DNA of 64,000 nucleotides from Acanthaster planci (lineage: Eukaryota; Echinodermata; Asteroidea; Valvatida; Acanthasteridae), in the NCBI RefSeq assembly GCF_001949145.1, contig NW_019091427.1:113844-177843 (forward strand). Direction: 5' to 3'. Under the pieces are notes generated by a model that worked only from the letters and a program-made list of their open reading frames with translations, made no database searches and had not been told where the DNA came from. Positions 35,671 to 48,200 of this stretch are shown one piece after another. A program made the position numbers and the translations under genes. Positions within the stretch are counted from its first letter, which is position 1. Every line of letters starts with the position of its first letter.

Positions 35671-38380
35671 TCCGTCTGCGTTATGAAGTCCCCAAATCAA
35701 AAGTTTTAGGAGTCCACGAGGGGACGATACTTATATTTGCATGTTTCTTTAGCTATTAAACGGCTATTATCAGTCAGTGTCTTATGCGGGGATTCGGGAT
35801 CTCTGCACCCAACGGTGTCTGTTTTGAAGACGTGTTCTCTGTAACATTGCACCGCTGTCTGTACAATGTACATGTGCATGAATGTCTCGTTGAGTTCTAC
35901 CATACGGCGCGAAATCTTTCTTGCTCGACTGTATGTGACCTGACCCGATCACAGTCATCTTCATTCACTGACCCCAGTTTAGTGCCGATGTAAACAAATA
36001 TCATATACACGAAGATTATTTCCGGGACCAGAATGTTTGTTTGGGTGCAATTACATGTATATTGTATTTGGTTCGGGATATTAAAGAGGGTTCTAAAGCC
36101 GTTGTCTTTGGTAAATCATTGGGGAAATTATTGGCACAGAACGCCTCACTTGCTGCGCACTGATATTTCTCAACATCCAAATGTTTCTGGCGGGGGCGGG
36201 AACTCAGTGCCCTGGTGGCTTACGTGACAGAATGTTCACTCTTATCTCAAAGGGGTAAACATGATGGAATGCATGATTTGGTATTGAGAGATAAAATGTC
36301 TTTTTCACTGGCTTGATAAGTAAGTATAGTTGCACTATTCATAAGAGTACATGTATTTACATTCAGTGGTAATAGTCTATAGGTACCCATGATTGAGTGT
36401 AAACCTTGTGTGGAACTTTCAGTGGACATAAATTGTCTCTTGCTCAAAGTGTAGCTGGTGGATTTTCGTAGATATATGTATAGTTTTTCTGTAATTTATT
36501 ATATTTAATATAGAAAACGGTAACATTTTAGTTTAGATGCACTGAATTAAAAATATTCATGCCTTACTGGACCAGAGTGCTGTTGGTTCAGTGGATAGGC
36601 TTTTCTCAGTGTTCAAATTTGAATTGAGTTTATTCAGTGAAAACGTTTCTGACAAAGTGTTTAATGTTTGCTTTTTATCCAGGAACATAAAAATAAATCA
36701 CCAAAGAAGGGACGATTTAGCCAGCAAAATCTCTAAAAGAAAGGAAGAGGATTTTCGTGCGCAAGTGTAACGTCAAGGTTTCTACATCTCATAACATTAG
36801 CTCACGGTGTTGCTCATGAATATGGAAATCTCAGCTTAAAAACCCAGAATGCAGCAAAACAACCTTGTAAATAGTGAAAAATTGAAAAATGAGCTAAGCT
36901 GAGTCGCAGAGGTGCATTTTGAAGTTTATATTAAGCAACTCTCTTGCAGCTACCCTCTAAAACCACCTACTGTGAGAGCGCCTTTTCCTCTGCTGATTCT
37001 GTTAAATATTAAGTGAGTTATTCAACTCCACGATGTCGACTGCCGACCCCAAGTTCCGCCGGGCTGAGACAATAGTCTTCCACTGTGTGTGGGAAAACTT
37101 AAAGGGGGTTTTCATCTCCAAAACATTGGGGGGGTCTGGTAAGTTTTTGAAAGGCAAAATAGGCATAACTTGCTTGAGTCTTGTTAATGGAGCTAATTAA
37201 ACTGTTTTATTATTTTAAAAAGGTTTTACACGACTTCCTGAAAAATTTCCGTCCTCATTTACGGTTTTAACTAATATAGTTGTAGCTACAACATTACAAC
37301 TTGTAATGTACTGTAAATCTTTTGGGGTAGCCTTGGCTACATTTCTATTGTTGATCCATCTACTATATGACGGAAATAAATCACCAGAGAGAATACCGGA
37401 ATCAGACTTGTCTGCCAGTGTCTACATTTAAAAGGAACTGTCCCCTGCTACGGTTATCCCCGGGTAGACCACCGCAAGGAAAAAAATTGCATCGTAGGCA
37501 GGATTGTTGGGATTTGCATGTGCCATTTTCAACGAACAAGGTATACTTTTAAGGAGCCCCTATGTTATCTCACTGTGCCGTACACGAGTCTGTTTAGTGT
37601 TATTCCAAGAGTAGATCGTTGTAGACAATCACGTATTTTGGTTTGGGGAACTTTGTATGGTGAAGTGATATTACATAAAAATGCAAGAACTAATCACAAC
37701 AGTCTCATCTGAGCACACAACTGTCTCACATGAATGAAAAATCCAAGGTTGTGACTAGCATTGAGACCCTACTTGTCGGGCAGCATGATTGCGGTAATCA
37801 GAAAGGTCGTACTATGCGCTAATGTGTGCTTACTGCCAAAAACATGCCATGCAGAGGAAACATGCCACAAAAAGGAGGGAAGCAGGGGAGATCATGCATG
37901 TCCCCTTGGCAGACCCTCCGAGTTAAGGAAATACCCAGCCTCCGCTTAAAAGGGCAGTGTGGTGAAGAAAATTCTTTCGTGCCCGCAAATATTGTTCTTG
38001 TAAGGAAATGGTAGGGATTATGGGGAAGTTGTGTCGCCGCAGTTTGCCGTAGGCTTTGGGCCCGCCCTCCCCCCCCCAACAAGCAGCATCAAAATAGGGG
38101 CATTCCATTAAAATGTCTCCTGGACAACCGGACTGAGTCTCCACTTTTATCAGAGGAGATCGAGACCATTATTACAAGCACCGCAGAGAAATTAAAGTCA
38201 GTCGGAACCCCTCAGCGTGAGCTGGGCTTGTGGGTGCAAATGATGCCTAGACGGGTGCAGTTATATTGCAGAACTCTACAGTAACCCGAGTGGAGCATAT
38301 CTTTCTTGGAAGGAGATTGATGACCCCTGCCTCATGAACCTGACCACGCCAGGAGGCTACAGGCCAGGTCTAAATGGTAT
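35671..38380. other. Intergenic DNA upstream of SLC6
   Basis: No exon or element could be assigned. The part next to 35670 should hold the SLC6 5' UTR and promoter, but no TATA box is evident. The remainder is AT-rich with short unassignable frames. Confidence 0.4.
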
Positions 38381-38479
38381 CTTAGTCTTATCCATTCATT
38401 CATTCATTTCGTTGTTTTGGGCTGGTCGATGGTCACTCGATCAGGTACGCACTCATATTCAGGCTTACTTGCGCTACAC

Positions 38480-38860
38480 TTTAGCAAAGGTCCCATCCAC
38501 TACTTTGCCCTTCAATGCGATACGTGCTGCCATTCCAGCCAATGGATGTCTAGCACTAGATTTCTTGACGAGGGAAGAATTCAGCTGGTCTTGGTAATGG
38601 CTGACTCTTTCAACGTGGTTTACCGTTCCTGGGGACCAAACAGCTCCAACTGTGCTATTAGAGATCAGTGTGTTTCCCACTATGATGTTCCTGCCCAGGT
38701 TCATTCTGATTGTGGTTCCCACTTGGAAGGCCAACTATAATTGCAGGCCCTGTACAACATCCAGAACACGAGGACCACTACCTCCCATCCTTAAGACAGC
38801 AGTCAGACTGAGAGATTCAACAAACCTCTTTGTGTCAAATCGCGGGATGATGAAAAATCG
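38480..38860 (+). mobile_element. Ty3/gypsy integrase remnant
   Basis: Read on the plus strand through frameshifts, this stretch shows the order of a gypsy integrase. CDTCCHSS is a zinc-knuckle-like end. QLVLVMADSFNVVYR matches the LVMVD.F core. DVPAQVHSDCGSHLEG matches the VHSD.G..F strand, and LQALYNIQNTRTTTSHP followed by TERFNKPL matches GI..TRTT.YHPQ.DG..ERFNR.L. Internal stops show it is dead. No LTRs were seen. This is opposite in orientation to the 17.4-20.9 kb remnant. Confidence 0.75.
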
Positions 38861-39299
38861 GGCCAGATGTTCTGTCATACTTGGTTCACATAATAGCACT
38901 CCTTACGGGGTGAAGAGGGTTTGCATGGCTGCCATCATGCAGGTCAGTGCTGTAGTTCCACAGGGTATGCACATACAGGGTTTCCCACTGGAACTGCCCT
39001 GCAAGATGGCTGTCACGTAAAGCCTGTATACTCGTGCCCCTTTGTTCTTCGGCTGAGACTTTGTACTTCCCTCTTGATTATCTCAACGACTAATCAGAGA
39101 AAAGTACCCATAAGTGCGTATCTCACTCTATATATACTCGGCAAAGGATCAAAATTCTACATGTATATGTTCAGGTGATCAAACCTGCGGCAAATGTCTG
39201 CACTACTCCCCAGGTTAAAGCATGCGCAATGAGTTTCAGCTTGCTGGAATGGGAATTCCCATTTATGATAGATCGTTGGTGATGTACATCAGAAGATGT

Positions 39300-40060
39300 G
39301 ATGCACATCAGGAGGCAAAGGGCACCATGTTCTTCCCTAGTGATTTATGTAGGAGACAACGGTGGAGCCCCGCCTAGTCTTTTGTCATCTGATGAAAGTA
39401 GATTAGCGCTTTCCCGAACACCAGGAGTTCTAGAATTGATATGGAGGTCCCTAGCTGAGTTCCAATTCCCTGCAACTGATTCTGTGTCGAGATGTACTCC
39501 CCAGCCCTGAGAGGAAGCATCCGTTTATTAAGGTCATTGTTGATTTACCTATGTTGAGGGGGGCTGGATTCAGCCACCAGCGTCGATGTATTTGAGTAGG
39601 TTGAGGTGGTGAGTTACTAAATTTAGTTTTTTGGAAAGTGGGCGAGAAGATGGAGTTGAATGGATCACATTCCCATTTTACACAATCTGCACCATGGAAC
39701 TATGCTGACCAAACTGGCCCCAGCTTGCCCCAGAAGACACAATTACATGTATATGGCTGGAATAAATTTGGCGGGAAGGAAAAGTGTTGCACACTCTATT
39801 TTGAATGGATGTTCGTCTGCCAAAGCTGGAACCGGCAGAGCATTTAGACCTGTAGGTATAGCATCTCTATGCTCAATCTTTTTTGGTCTAATATCTGTTT
39901 TAAGGCCTTCAGATTCAACATGGGACGCCACTCGCCGAGATTCTGTTGGGTGTTTGGAAGAATGAGGAATGGAATCAATGTCTGGTGTCTCCCTACTAGA
40001 CAAGATGGATTGCTTGCTTTTGAAGCAGGGTTTCAAGTTGAATTTTGTTTCCCCAGTACT
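39300..40060 (-). mobile_element. DIRS-like reverse transcriptase/RNase H remnant
   Basis: On the minus strand, fragments in three frames read LCLLGQAGASLVSIVPWCRL, RRWWLNPAPLNIGK, TDASSQGWGVHLDTESVAGN, and SISILELLVFGKALIYFHQ. The same order (a.D.VP..RL, WW..P.N...G, TDAS..GWGAHL..., HIN.LE...V..AL..F) is found in the RT thumb and RNase H of DIRS/Ngaro-type retrotransposons. The copy is broken by stops and shifts. The tyrosine recombinase was not found. The gypsy fragment lies 450 bp away in the opposite orientation. Confidence 0.55.
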
Positions 40061-42283
40061 TGACGTTTTCGTTTGTCTACCGGTATTGGAGTTGGGTGGG
40101 GAGTAAGTCAGATGGGCATGTGTATGTTAATTCTAACGCATATCACTACCCGACGGTGCCAAGTTCCCTCTTTTCGATACAGAATTTAAAAGAGGGCCCC
40201 AAGTCTGTGTGAAATTTTTCAGACGGCCCCCTTCCGGCCCTGGATATCAGACCATGGTAGTTGAAGAGCCACTAGCGCCAAGATTTCCGGTGGTAGGTTA
40301 CATACATGATTGGTTAACCAGACATACACGTAACAGCCAAAAGTTTTGTACAGTCCGACGTCGCATATCCGGGTTTTGGTAGTACTGGCTGCAGGGTACA
40401 CTAGTCCAAGTGTCCAACGTCTATAACATGGACTAATTCCATTTCGTGTTGAATATGAAGTTATGCTTTGGCCCGCATATCTTTTGTAAGATCATGGCAA
40501 TCGTTCACTCAGACAGTTTTTTCAAACTGTTGTCATTTTGTCTTTGTCAGTGTTTATCTACCTTTAGGTAGGCTAAGCGGCCTTAATACATGGCTTTTGA
40601 TTTCCAAAAGGGTTTCATTGCGTTGTTTCTCAGGCCCACCATTCTGCATGAGGCTTCCACACGCCCGCAGCAGCAGGCAGCCCTGTTTGGAAAACCTGAT
40701 GACTCAGGGAAGGGGCGTGTCCACAGTGGACCGTCCTCTAATTATGAATATCGTATGCGTGCCGAAAGATTACACTTCGAAAAAAATGCACATAGGGCAA
40801 AAATCACTCGACAAGAGCAAACATATTTAATAGAACGAATCCATGTATTTTTAAGACGCCATAAACAATACCCGCTACCCACGCATTTTTAATATTAAAA
40901 AAGGAAACGTAAAAATTCCTTTTCTAAACAGCAACTATTAATGGAACCCAAAGAAACAAAGTTTCAAGCAGCTGCAGAATAGAACAAAGATTGAATATTA
41001 CAATGTCCAATCTCTTCATCAGAAATAAATTATCTTGTAGTTAAGCTCCATACAAAAAAAAATTAAAGTCACTAGCTTATGGCTACATCCACTTCTTGTA
41101 GACACATGCGTGACTTCTGGCCGTAGTCACTTGATTAGGACCAAGCCTCACATGCTTTGGAGTCCGAGTACATCAACAGAATTAAGATCGATTTCCAGCT
41201 CCCTTACCTACCCAATCAAATTACGGACACATTAACTTGGCACTTACTGACAGGATTTGCATCAGTGATATTTTTCTTTTCAATTTAAGACTTTTCACAC
41301 CTTACATATCGTAAAAGAAAATACAGTTGAATATACTGTAAATGTATTTCAGTTCAGATTACGAAAAAAATATAGTTTTTCAAAAACAATTGTAAAACCA
41401 CTGAGTTCCACTTAAATCCTGCAAGATGTATTCTTGACATCTCGTGACTTTAACATTAATCTGAAGATGACAGTTTAGCTGGAAAAGATGGTCACTCCTC
41501 AAAAGATTCTGTTCTTTTGACCTTTTGAGTCAAAAGAGAGAAAATTCCACATAGATAAAATTCCCAATACATCCCAGACATATCAAGTAAAAAAAGAATG
41601 CCAGGAGAACAAACAGGCAAGATAAAGCAGTGTCATGCCACGTGAAAATCATGGTATTTGAAATGAAATGGTTTTCAAAAAACTTGGCAAACGGTTTGGT
41701 GTGCATGTAGGTGCACTTCTCTGGAATAGGACTTGAAACATTACTTCCTGTATTCACAAAGTACTTTGCTACACAATGATATTATAAGAATGAAGTCAGG
41801 AACGTTACATCAAGAGAGTATACAAAGGAGATAATTTTGATTAAGCCTTTGCATTGTTCGCCACACTGGACAACAGTTACAAATCAAAAACTCTTTTACC
41901 CTCACACTCCTCAATCCTTTACCTGTTGGAGGACTAAGGATTGTTAGGGTTAAGACTGTTCCTTCAAATGTTATTAAAGTTAATCTGATGTCTTACATAC
42001 CAAAAACTTGTCCAGACCGAACTGTGGTTTTTGTCTGGACCAATCAAAACCTACGATAACGTAGCATCCCATTAAGATTTTGAAAGCTTCTCACGGACAT
42101 CTAACCAGCCCATGGGGCTTGTTGTCATAGTATAAAATGTTCCCTTCCTAGGAAGCGATTTGCTGCAAATTTAAGTACAAAAATGCTCTTTCATGTGCAT
42201 CAAATATTGTCTGCATCTTTCTTCGCCGCCCACTCTCTCGTTGGCTCTGCTCTCTGTCCCCGACCCCCCTCATCTCGAGCTTG
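40061..42283. other. Non-coding DNA between retroelement remnants and CMTR2
   Basis: No coding similarity was seen. The part nearest 42284 should be CMTR2 3' UTR on the minus strand; no clear polyadenylation signal was found close to the stop. Confidence 0.4.
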
Positions 42284-45200
42284 TCACCTGGTTTGCTCAG
42301 GGGTGTTGCTTTCCATCTGCTCTCCGCCCTGCTGGGCAATGAGCTCGGCCTGTACGAGTAAGCCGGTCTGAGCCCGCAGCAAACGCTGGCTAAACTCCGT
42401 CACTGCGCTGTTGAACTCCTTTTCTGCAAGAGCAGAAGATGCTGAATGCTTAAGACACAAAACTTATCAAAAGAGTAACACGGATCTCTTTGTATGATGA
42501 GAAATGAGAGGGAAGAAGACTTAGTTAATTTAAAAAGAAGATGGAAGAAAATCAACAATCAACTCCGAGTAATCAAACAGCAGGCTGATGTCTACTAATT
42601 CTCTTTGAGGGTCCAGCAAACTCTTTGCGGGTATTTCCTCCAGCCGGGAACAAGGTCCAATTCACAACTCTTACCACAAAGTTGTGACTGGGGAACAAAC
42701 GTCAAGACCTCTGTTTGCCCATCACTGCAGTTCTCCAAGACGGATGAATACACTGTGAAAAGATGCTGAAAAAAAGTCCCCACAAAGGGTGAAGGATGAA
42801 AGAGTTTGGAACTGCAGTCAAATTAGTAACAGCTATTCTGCTAGCATCAAAACTCAAGGCCCTTTGTACAGTCAATTCTCTGAGCGATTTGGGGGAAGTC
42901 ATTTCCTTTTAGGAATTTAGTTTGAGATTTGTCCTGAAGTACCCATAAGCTGTATAAAATAACAAACACTGAGTCCAACCCTTCTCTCCTTCAGTGCGCA
43001 GGGGTGCTTAATACTACTTCATCTACTTAGCCAATCCATGAATTTGAACCCTAAGCCCACCAAAGACTTGAACATATGGCTGTGATTGAGTATTAGGGCT
43101 ATGGCTCAAAACAACACTTGTGCCTATTATTACTCCCATCTGAAGCCAGTTTGTTCAGACATGGCTACAATTAGGGGATCCCACAACACCCTGAAAATTG
43201 TTAGGTCCACACAAAGATTGAACATCGTGTCTTTTACCTTGGTGAGTGCAGGGTGGGCCCCCACAAAGCCCCGCCCAACGATGGCGACCCTTGAGGAGGC
43301 CCTGTCAACAATGTCAGCCATCAGTGTTACCTTTGGGGGAGGCAAGAAGAAAACAACAGCAGTTGTCTGTACTTCTGTGCTTGAGCCAAAGTACAGCCGA
43401 CAAACACCTGGCTATTTGCATTGATAACATGGGAGACATATCCTTCTTTTCTGAGTAATCTTTTGTTTTTCGTAGGAATTGCCTGTATTCTTGGAATGCA
43501 CTGTTATCCAATCAAAAGGAATTTTTTCCAACACTTGCCAGAATTTTAAGACAAGGCTAACTTAATTTGCAATTGAAAAAATGAAAGCCTTTTCTGAAGT
43601 ACCTGTTGAAAAGTTTTGTGAATGATGTACAGCAATCCAGCGGAGAATCGCGTCAGAATCCCAGGAACAAACAAAATCAAGGTACCGCCAATTTGCAAAG
43701 CCTGTCAAAAGGCAGAAAAATAAATTTCTGGCCAACAGTTGTTTACTTGTCGGATTACAAATGCGAAGGCCCTAAATAGTTCAATTTTAGAAAATAAATA
43801 CGAGAAAAGTTCTCTCATTTTTCCCCAAATATCTGATAAATAAGCCAAATGAGAACTTCGTCAAATTAACTTTAAAAACACTTCAACAACCAACAGACAA
43901 ACTAAGACGATTACTCACATTCATGGCCAACAGGACAGACGTCAGTGACTGAAGTCTGGTGTCCAGCTCCTCCGGCACCAGTTTCCTGTCAGAAATTGAC
44001 CCCTCCACTCCGAGGAAGCAGTCTGAGAACACCACAGGCACTTTGTGAGTTTGAAGAGTCACAGAACACCTAGAAAAAAGTGGAAAGGCAGAACAACAAC
44101 GATTTCCATCCAGACAAAACCAAGGCAACTTGTGATTTTGGTTTTTAAAGTCCTCTTTTGTCACTACGGATTTGTTACCTAACAACATACCAAGGGGCAG
44201 AAACACTGCATGCATGAATCGGTTCATTTCCATTTCCATCATGTTCAAACTCAGTGGCTGTGTTAATCCATGTTAACATGAGTATACTCATGAGTGCTTT
44301 AATGACAGAGTACAACCCATGAGTAACCGAGAGTGCGCTCTCAATCAGACAGGTCATTACACTCTTCCTCATTTCAAGACAGTAGAAAGGTAAACATCTA
44401 TCATTGTCATGATTCGTACTGGCTCACGACGGTCCAATCTCTGAGATGTGGAATGCCAAGGGTCGATGCCGTACTGGACTCGCTCTCGCCTTGAACGGGA
44501 TCTGTCATTTGTCCTGTCTCTACCACTGTTACGTCAACACCAGCATCAGTGACAGCCACTTGGCATTCCTAGGGGTATGAGATGAGATTCAAGTCATCGC
44601 TTACATATGCAATTCAAAATTCAAAAACTGTCTCACTTCTGACAAGGAGGTTTGATTTAGAACTCTTGTAATAGTATGAACAGATTTGACAAAATTTGTC
44701 ATGTTGATAAAGACATCAACATCTTGTACACGCTGTACATCTTTGAAATTCTTGTTCATTTTCAATGAGAAGTTACCATTAGGCCACCCTGTGTTTACAT
44801 CTAGTAAAAAGGGTTTTCACTTGTTTGTGGTGAAACATTATTTACATTGTGGCATTTTGTAAACCACAGAGAATGGACAACGATTCAAGTCTTACCTTGA
44901 GGCTCCAATGCTCTGATGTGTTGAGAAGTTGCAGGAATGTTTCTTGGCTCCGTGTAAGCAGACACAGACAATTTACGGCAGAGTTGGTCCTCACAATCTG
45001 CAAAGGGAGAAAGCACAGACAGACATGTACTGCTGTGGTGTGAGTGCTTGTCAGGATCCGACTTTAGAAACTTCATAAAATGAAGTACATATAACACGGT
45101 CCTCTGCACAAGTGAAAAACCAGAAAAATTGGAAATGTGTAGCTTAGTGGTCAGGGTTTGTAACTCCTGACCTATGAGTCAGGGCTCCAATCCAGCAACC

Positions 45201-48200
45201 GGTGAAAAAGCGTGTCCTTGGGCAAGTCACTTCATTTGAATTTGTCTCTCTCCATAAATTGGCTCCCTGTGAGGGTAGAGATGATTACCGTGATTGATTA
45301 GCCATTTGCAAGAGACAATGAAGTGCTTTGATCAACAGTAATGGTAAACGTGTCCAATTAAATACCAATTTTCTTCATTACTGTTAAGTTGACAATGTCT
45401 AATAATAACTCCATTTCATCTTAACCCATTCATTGCACTTAAACAAGCACAAGGCCAGCCTAAGGTGGGAAGGGAACTCCCCTGAATTGAAGACTCGGTG
45501 ACTGCAAGCGACGCATTGTACTGAAATGCGTAGAGTCTCAGATCTATAGAAAGACATCACGCACCCTGCAAAGGTTGGTCAAATCGGCCAACATCAATCC
45601 CACGATAGCTTCATCACAGTTGGTAGACTTGCCCAAGTCCTCTTCCTTCCAGTCGCTGCCAACCTGGGGAGAAATGCAGCAGAAATATGAAAGATGAGTC
45701 TGTTTACGGATCAGCCAATTTTTGGTCATAGTTTTCACGAGCGTCCAAATTCCACTGACTCAACTGACCAAAGAAACTCATACAAAAGAAATGAATAATA
45801 GCCAGTCAAACTTTTTCCAAGTTTATGACAGTACACACAAGCAGTAAACTCTCCCCTCCTGGCATATGCTCTGAAAAGAATTAATCAATGGATGGGCCTT
45901 TTAAAAGCAAAGCACACTGACCCACAAAGGAAAAGCAATCAAGCAAGGACCGTTGCCAAAATATGTTCAACTGAAACTTCTTGAATCCTTGCGAGAGTCC
46001 GGGGCATGACAGTTGTTGGGGTAAGTTAATTTGTGTGTGAGAGTTTGTTCCCAGGAAACCAGGTAATAGTTCCAATCAATCCAATCAATCCAATCAATCT
46101 GCTTGATGGGTAGGTTTCAGTCCATGGTCACACCAAACGAAAGGTGCAGAAGGCTCCATCCTACCAACACAACCATCCACACAACTGGACTTACCTCAGA
46201 GTGCGTATAGGCTAGGTTCCAGTCGTCAAGGACTTCGGCCACACAGAACGACGAACTTTGAATGGACGTCAGCCTCCGACCAATGACCACACCCCAATCT
46301 CCGACTTCACTCGGCATCAACTCTCGGTTACTCTGCAAAACACAAAAGCCAGGTCAAGTCAGAAATGAGATTTGATATACGGAGTATAATGAGTTTGATA
46401 TACGACAAAGACAGTTTAAAATTGTCTAAGATTCCAGAAGATCCCATTGGTGTCCAGGCAATGTGGTTGAAAACATCTGACAATTTTGTGAAATTTTCCA
46501 AGGCTTTAAATTTGTCTCGTGATTTCAAATAAAACTGAATAAAAAAAAACTTGTCTAAGACTGGAATTATGAAAACATTTAGACCTGAAATCAAAGTGGA
46601 TCCAAAGTTGAAGGAAAGGCTCAACTCCAGTGATTGCTTTAAATCAGGAGGGTAGATGTTTTCCAAACATACTCCACAAGTTGGAGTCTAAGGACAAATC
46701 TATCTACAGCTGTGGAGAGCCTCTCTCTCAAACCTGTCTCCACCTACCTGAAGAGTCTGGCTAATGACCTCTGACCCCGATGTACTGACGGCAAGCTGCT
46801 GGTAGTCAGCATTCAGTCTCTGCAGCCAGTGACCATGGTCTAGCTGCTGCCTCTCCATGAAGGTTCCATGCAGTCTCTTGCTGGCAGTCTTGGTAAACAT
46901 GCCCCTTGCGCGAAAGTTCCTGCCCTGATTAGTAACACATTTGATGATAAGCCAATTGAATAGTAATACCGGGCAAACTGGATAAGCGTGACATGATAGT
47001 ATAGTGGGAACCAGTGATTTCTGATAGTTCAGGTAGTTTGTCTGTGAAAGTACACAAAATGAATCGAATTCTTAACCCCTTCACGCCCGGATTCTTTTGA
47101 CCGTGACTGCTGAGCTGTGGTATGCCCTGAATGGAGGGCTTTGTCCAGCAGCAGGCCCCATTGAACCAGCAGCTGCATGATGAATAGACTGTATGTGTGG
47201 TACGCACTCAATCCTGACACAAAACCACGGCTGTGGACGGCTCCTGGTATGAAGGGGTTAAGCACCATGACAATGATTGAAATCTTTCAGCATTTTCAAA
47301 TATATATATAAACTGTAAAAAAGATCTAAATGATGGATGGATTCAAACCTTGAATGCATCGGGGCAGATCTTGTCAGCCTTTTTGATGTTCTTGACAGCG
47401 TAGCGTTCCACGTAGGCTTGCTGGCACGCCTGTCTCACTTGGGTCAGACGGTGGCGCTCTTTGTTGGACATTTGCGGGTACAGCCAGATGTTCTCTGAGA
47501 TGGCGTCCATCTGGTAAGTCTTGAAGGTGGCAGCACAGGAGCGAAGCTGATCAAGAAACGAATCTGGAATGTCCGAAGGGGAAAAGAGGGCCTGTGGGCA
47601 ATCGGCTGGTCCTGTAAATGGAAAAAACAAAAATTAATAAAACTCCCTTTTATAATTAGAGTGTGAAAGGAAAGCTTGTGGTAACAAACTGGCAATCGCG
47701 GTTCTAATCCTATGCCTGTCAGGTCCTTCAAAATCCATTATCAGATTTTTGGAGAATTTTGAAGGATTAACGAAGGCAGAGCCCAGCATAATGTGTAGGG
47801 ACAAATCCTTTCTGGGTATCTAATTTTAACCACTTGCTGCCGGGGAGCCTGGTTTCGGCGACGTTGGCTTTTAGATACACAGACGGGGTGCCCGAAATCG
47901 GACAAAGGGAACTGGACCTTGTAACAAAAGACTGTACTCAGAACAAAAGACTGAGCTACATTTTTTCAGTTGTCAATAGCGGAGGAAGTCTGTCATTGTT
48001 TTGAAAGATTATACCACTATTTGTGGCATTCAGCGCGAGCGGATTACCACTGGGGACAAAAGCGCTCTAGCACTCCAGTGATGGGCGATACAATACTGCT
48101 GTACGCTAATCTGGCCCCTACTGAAAAGACGTCAGTGCACTGTGCCAGTTTTCGGACCAAATGAAATATTACATAACACCGCACGATATGGGCTCTCTTT

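Noticed and set aside
41890-41955. TTAA-type element near ACCCTCACACTCC and GTTAGGGTTAA
   Set aside because: The two ends match too poorly and the left end lacks TTAA, so no element boundary can be supported.
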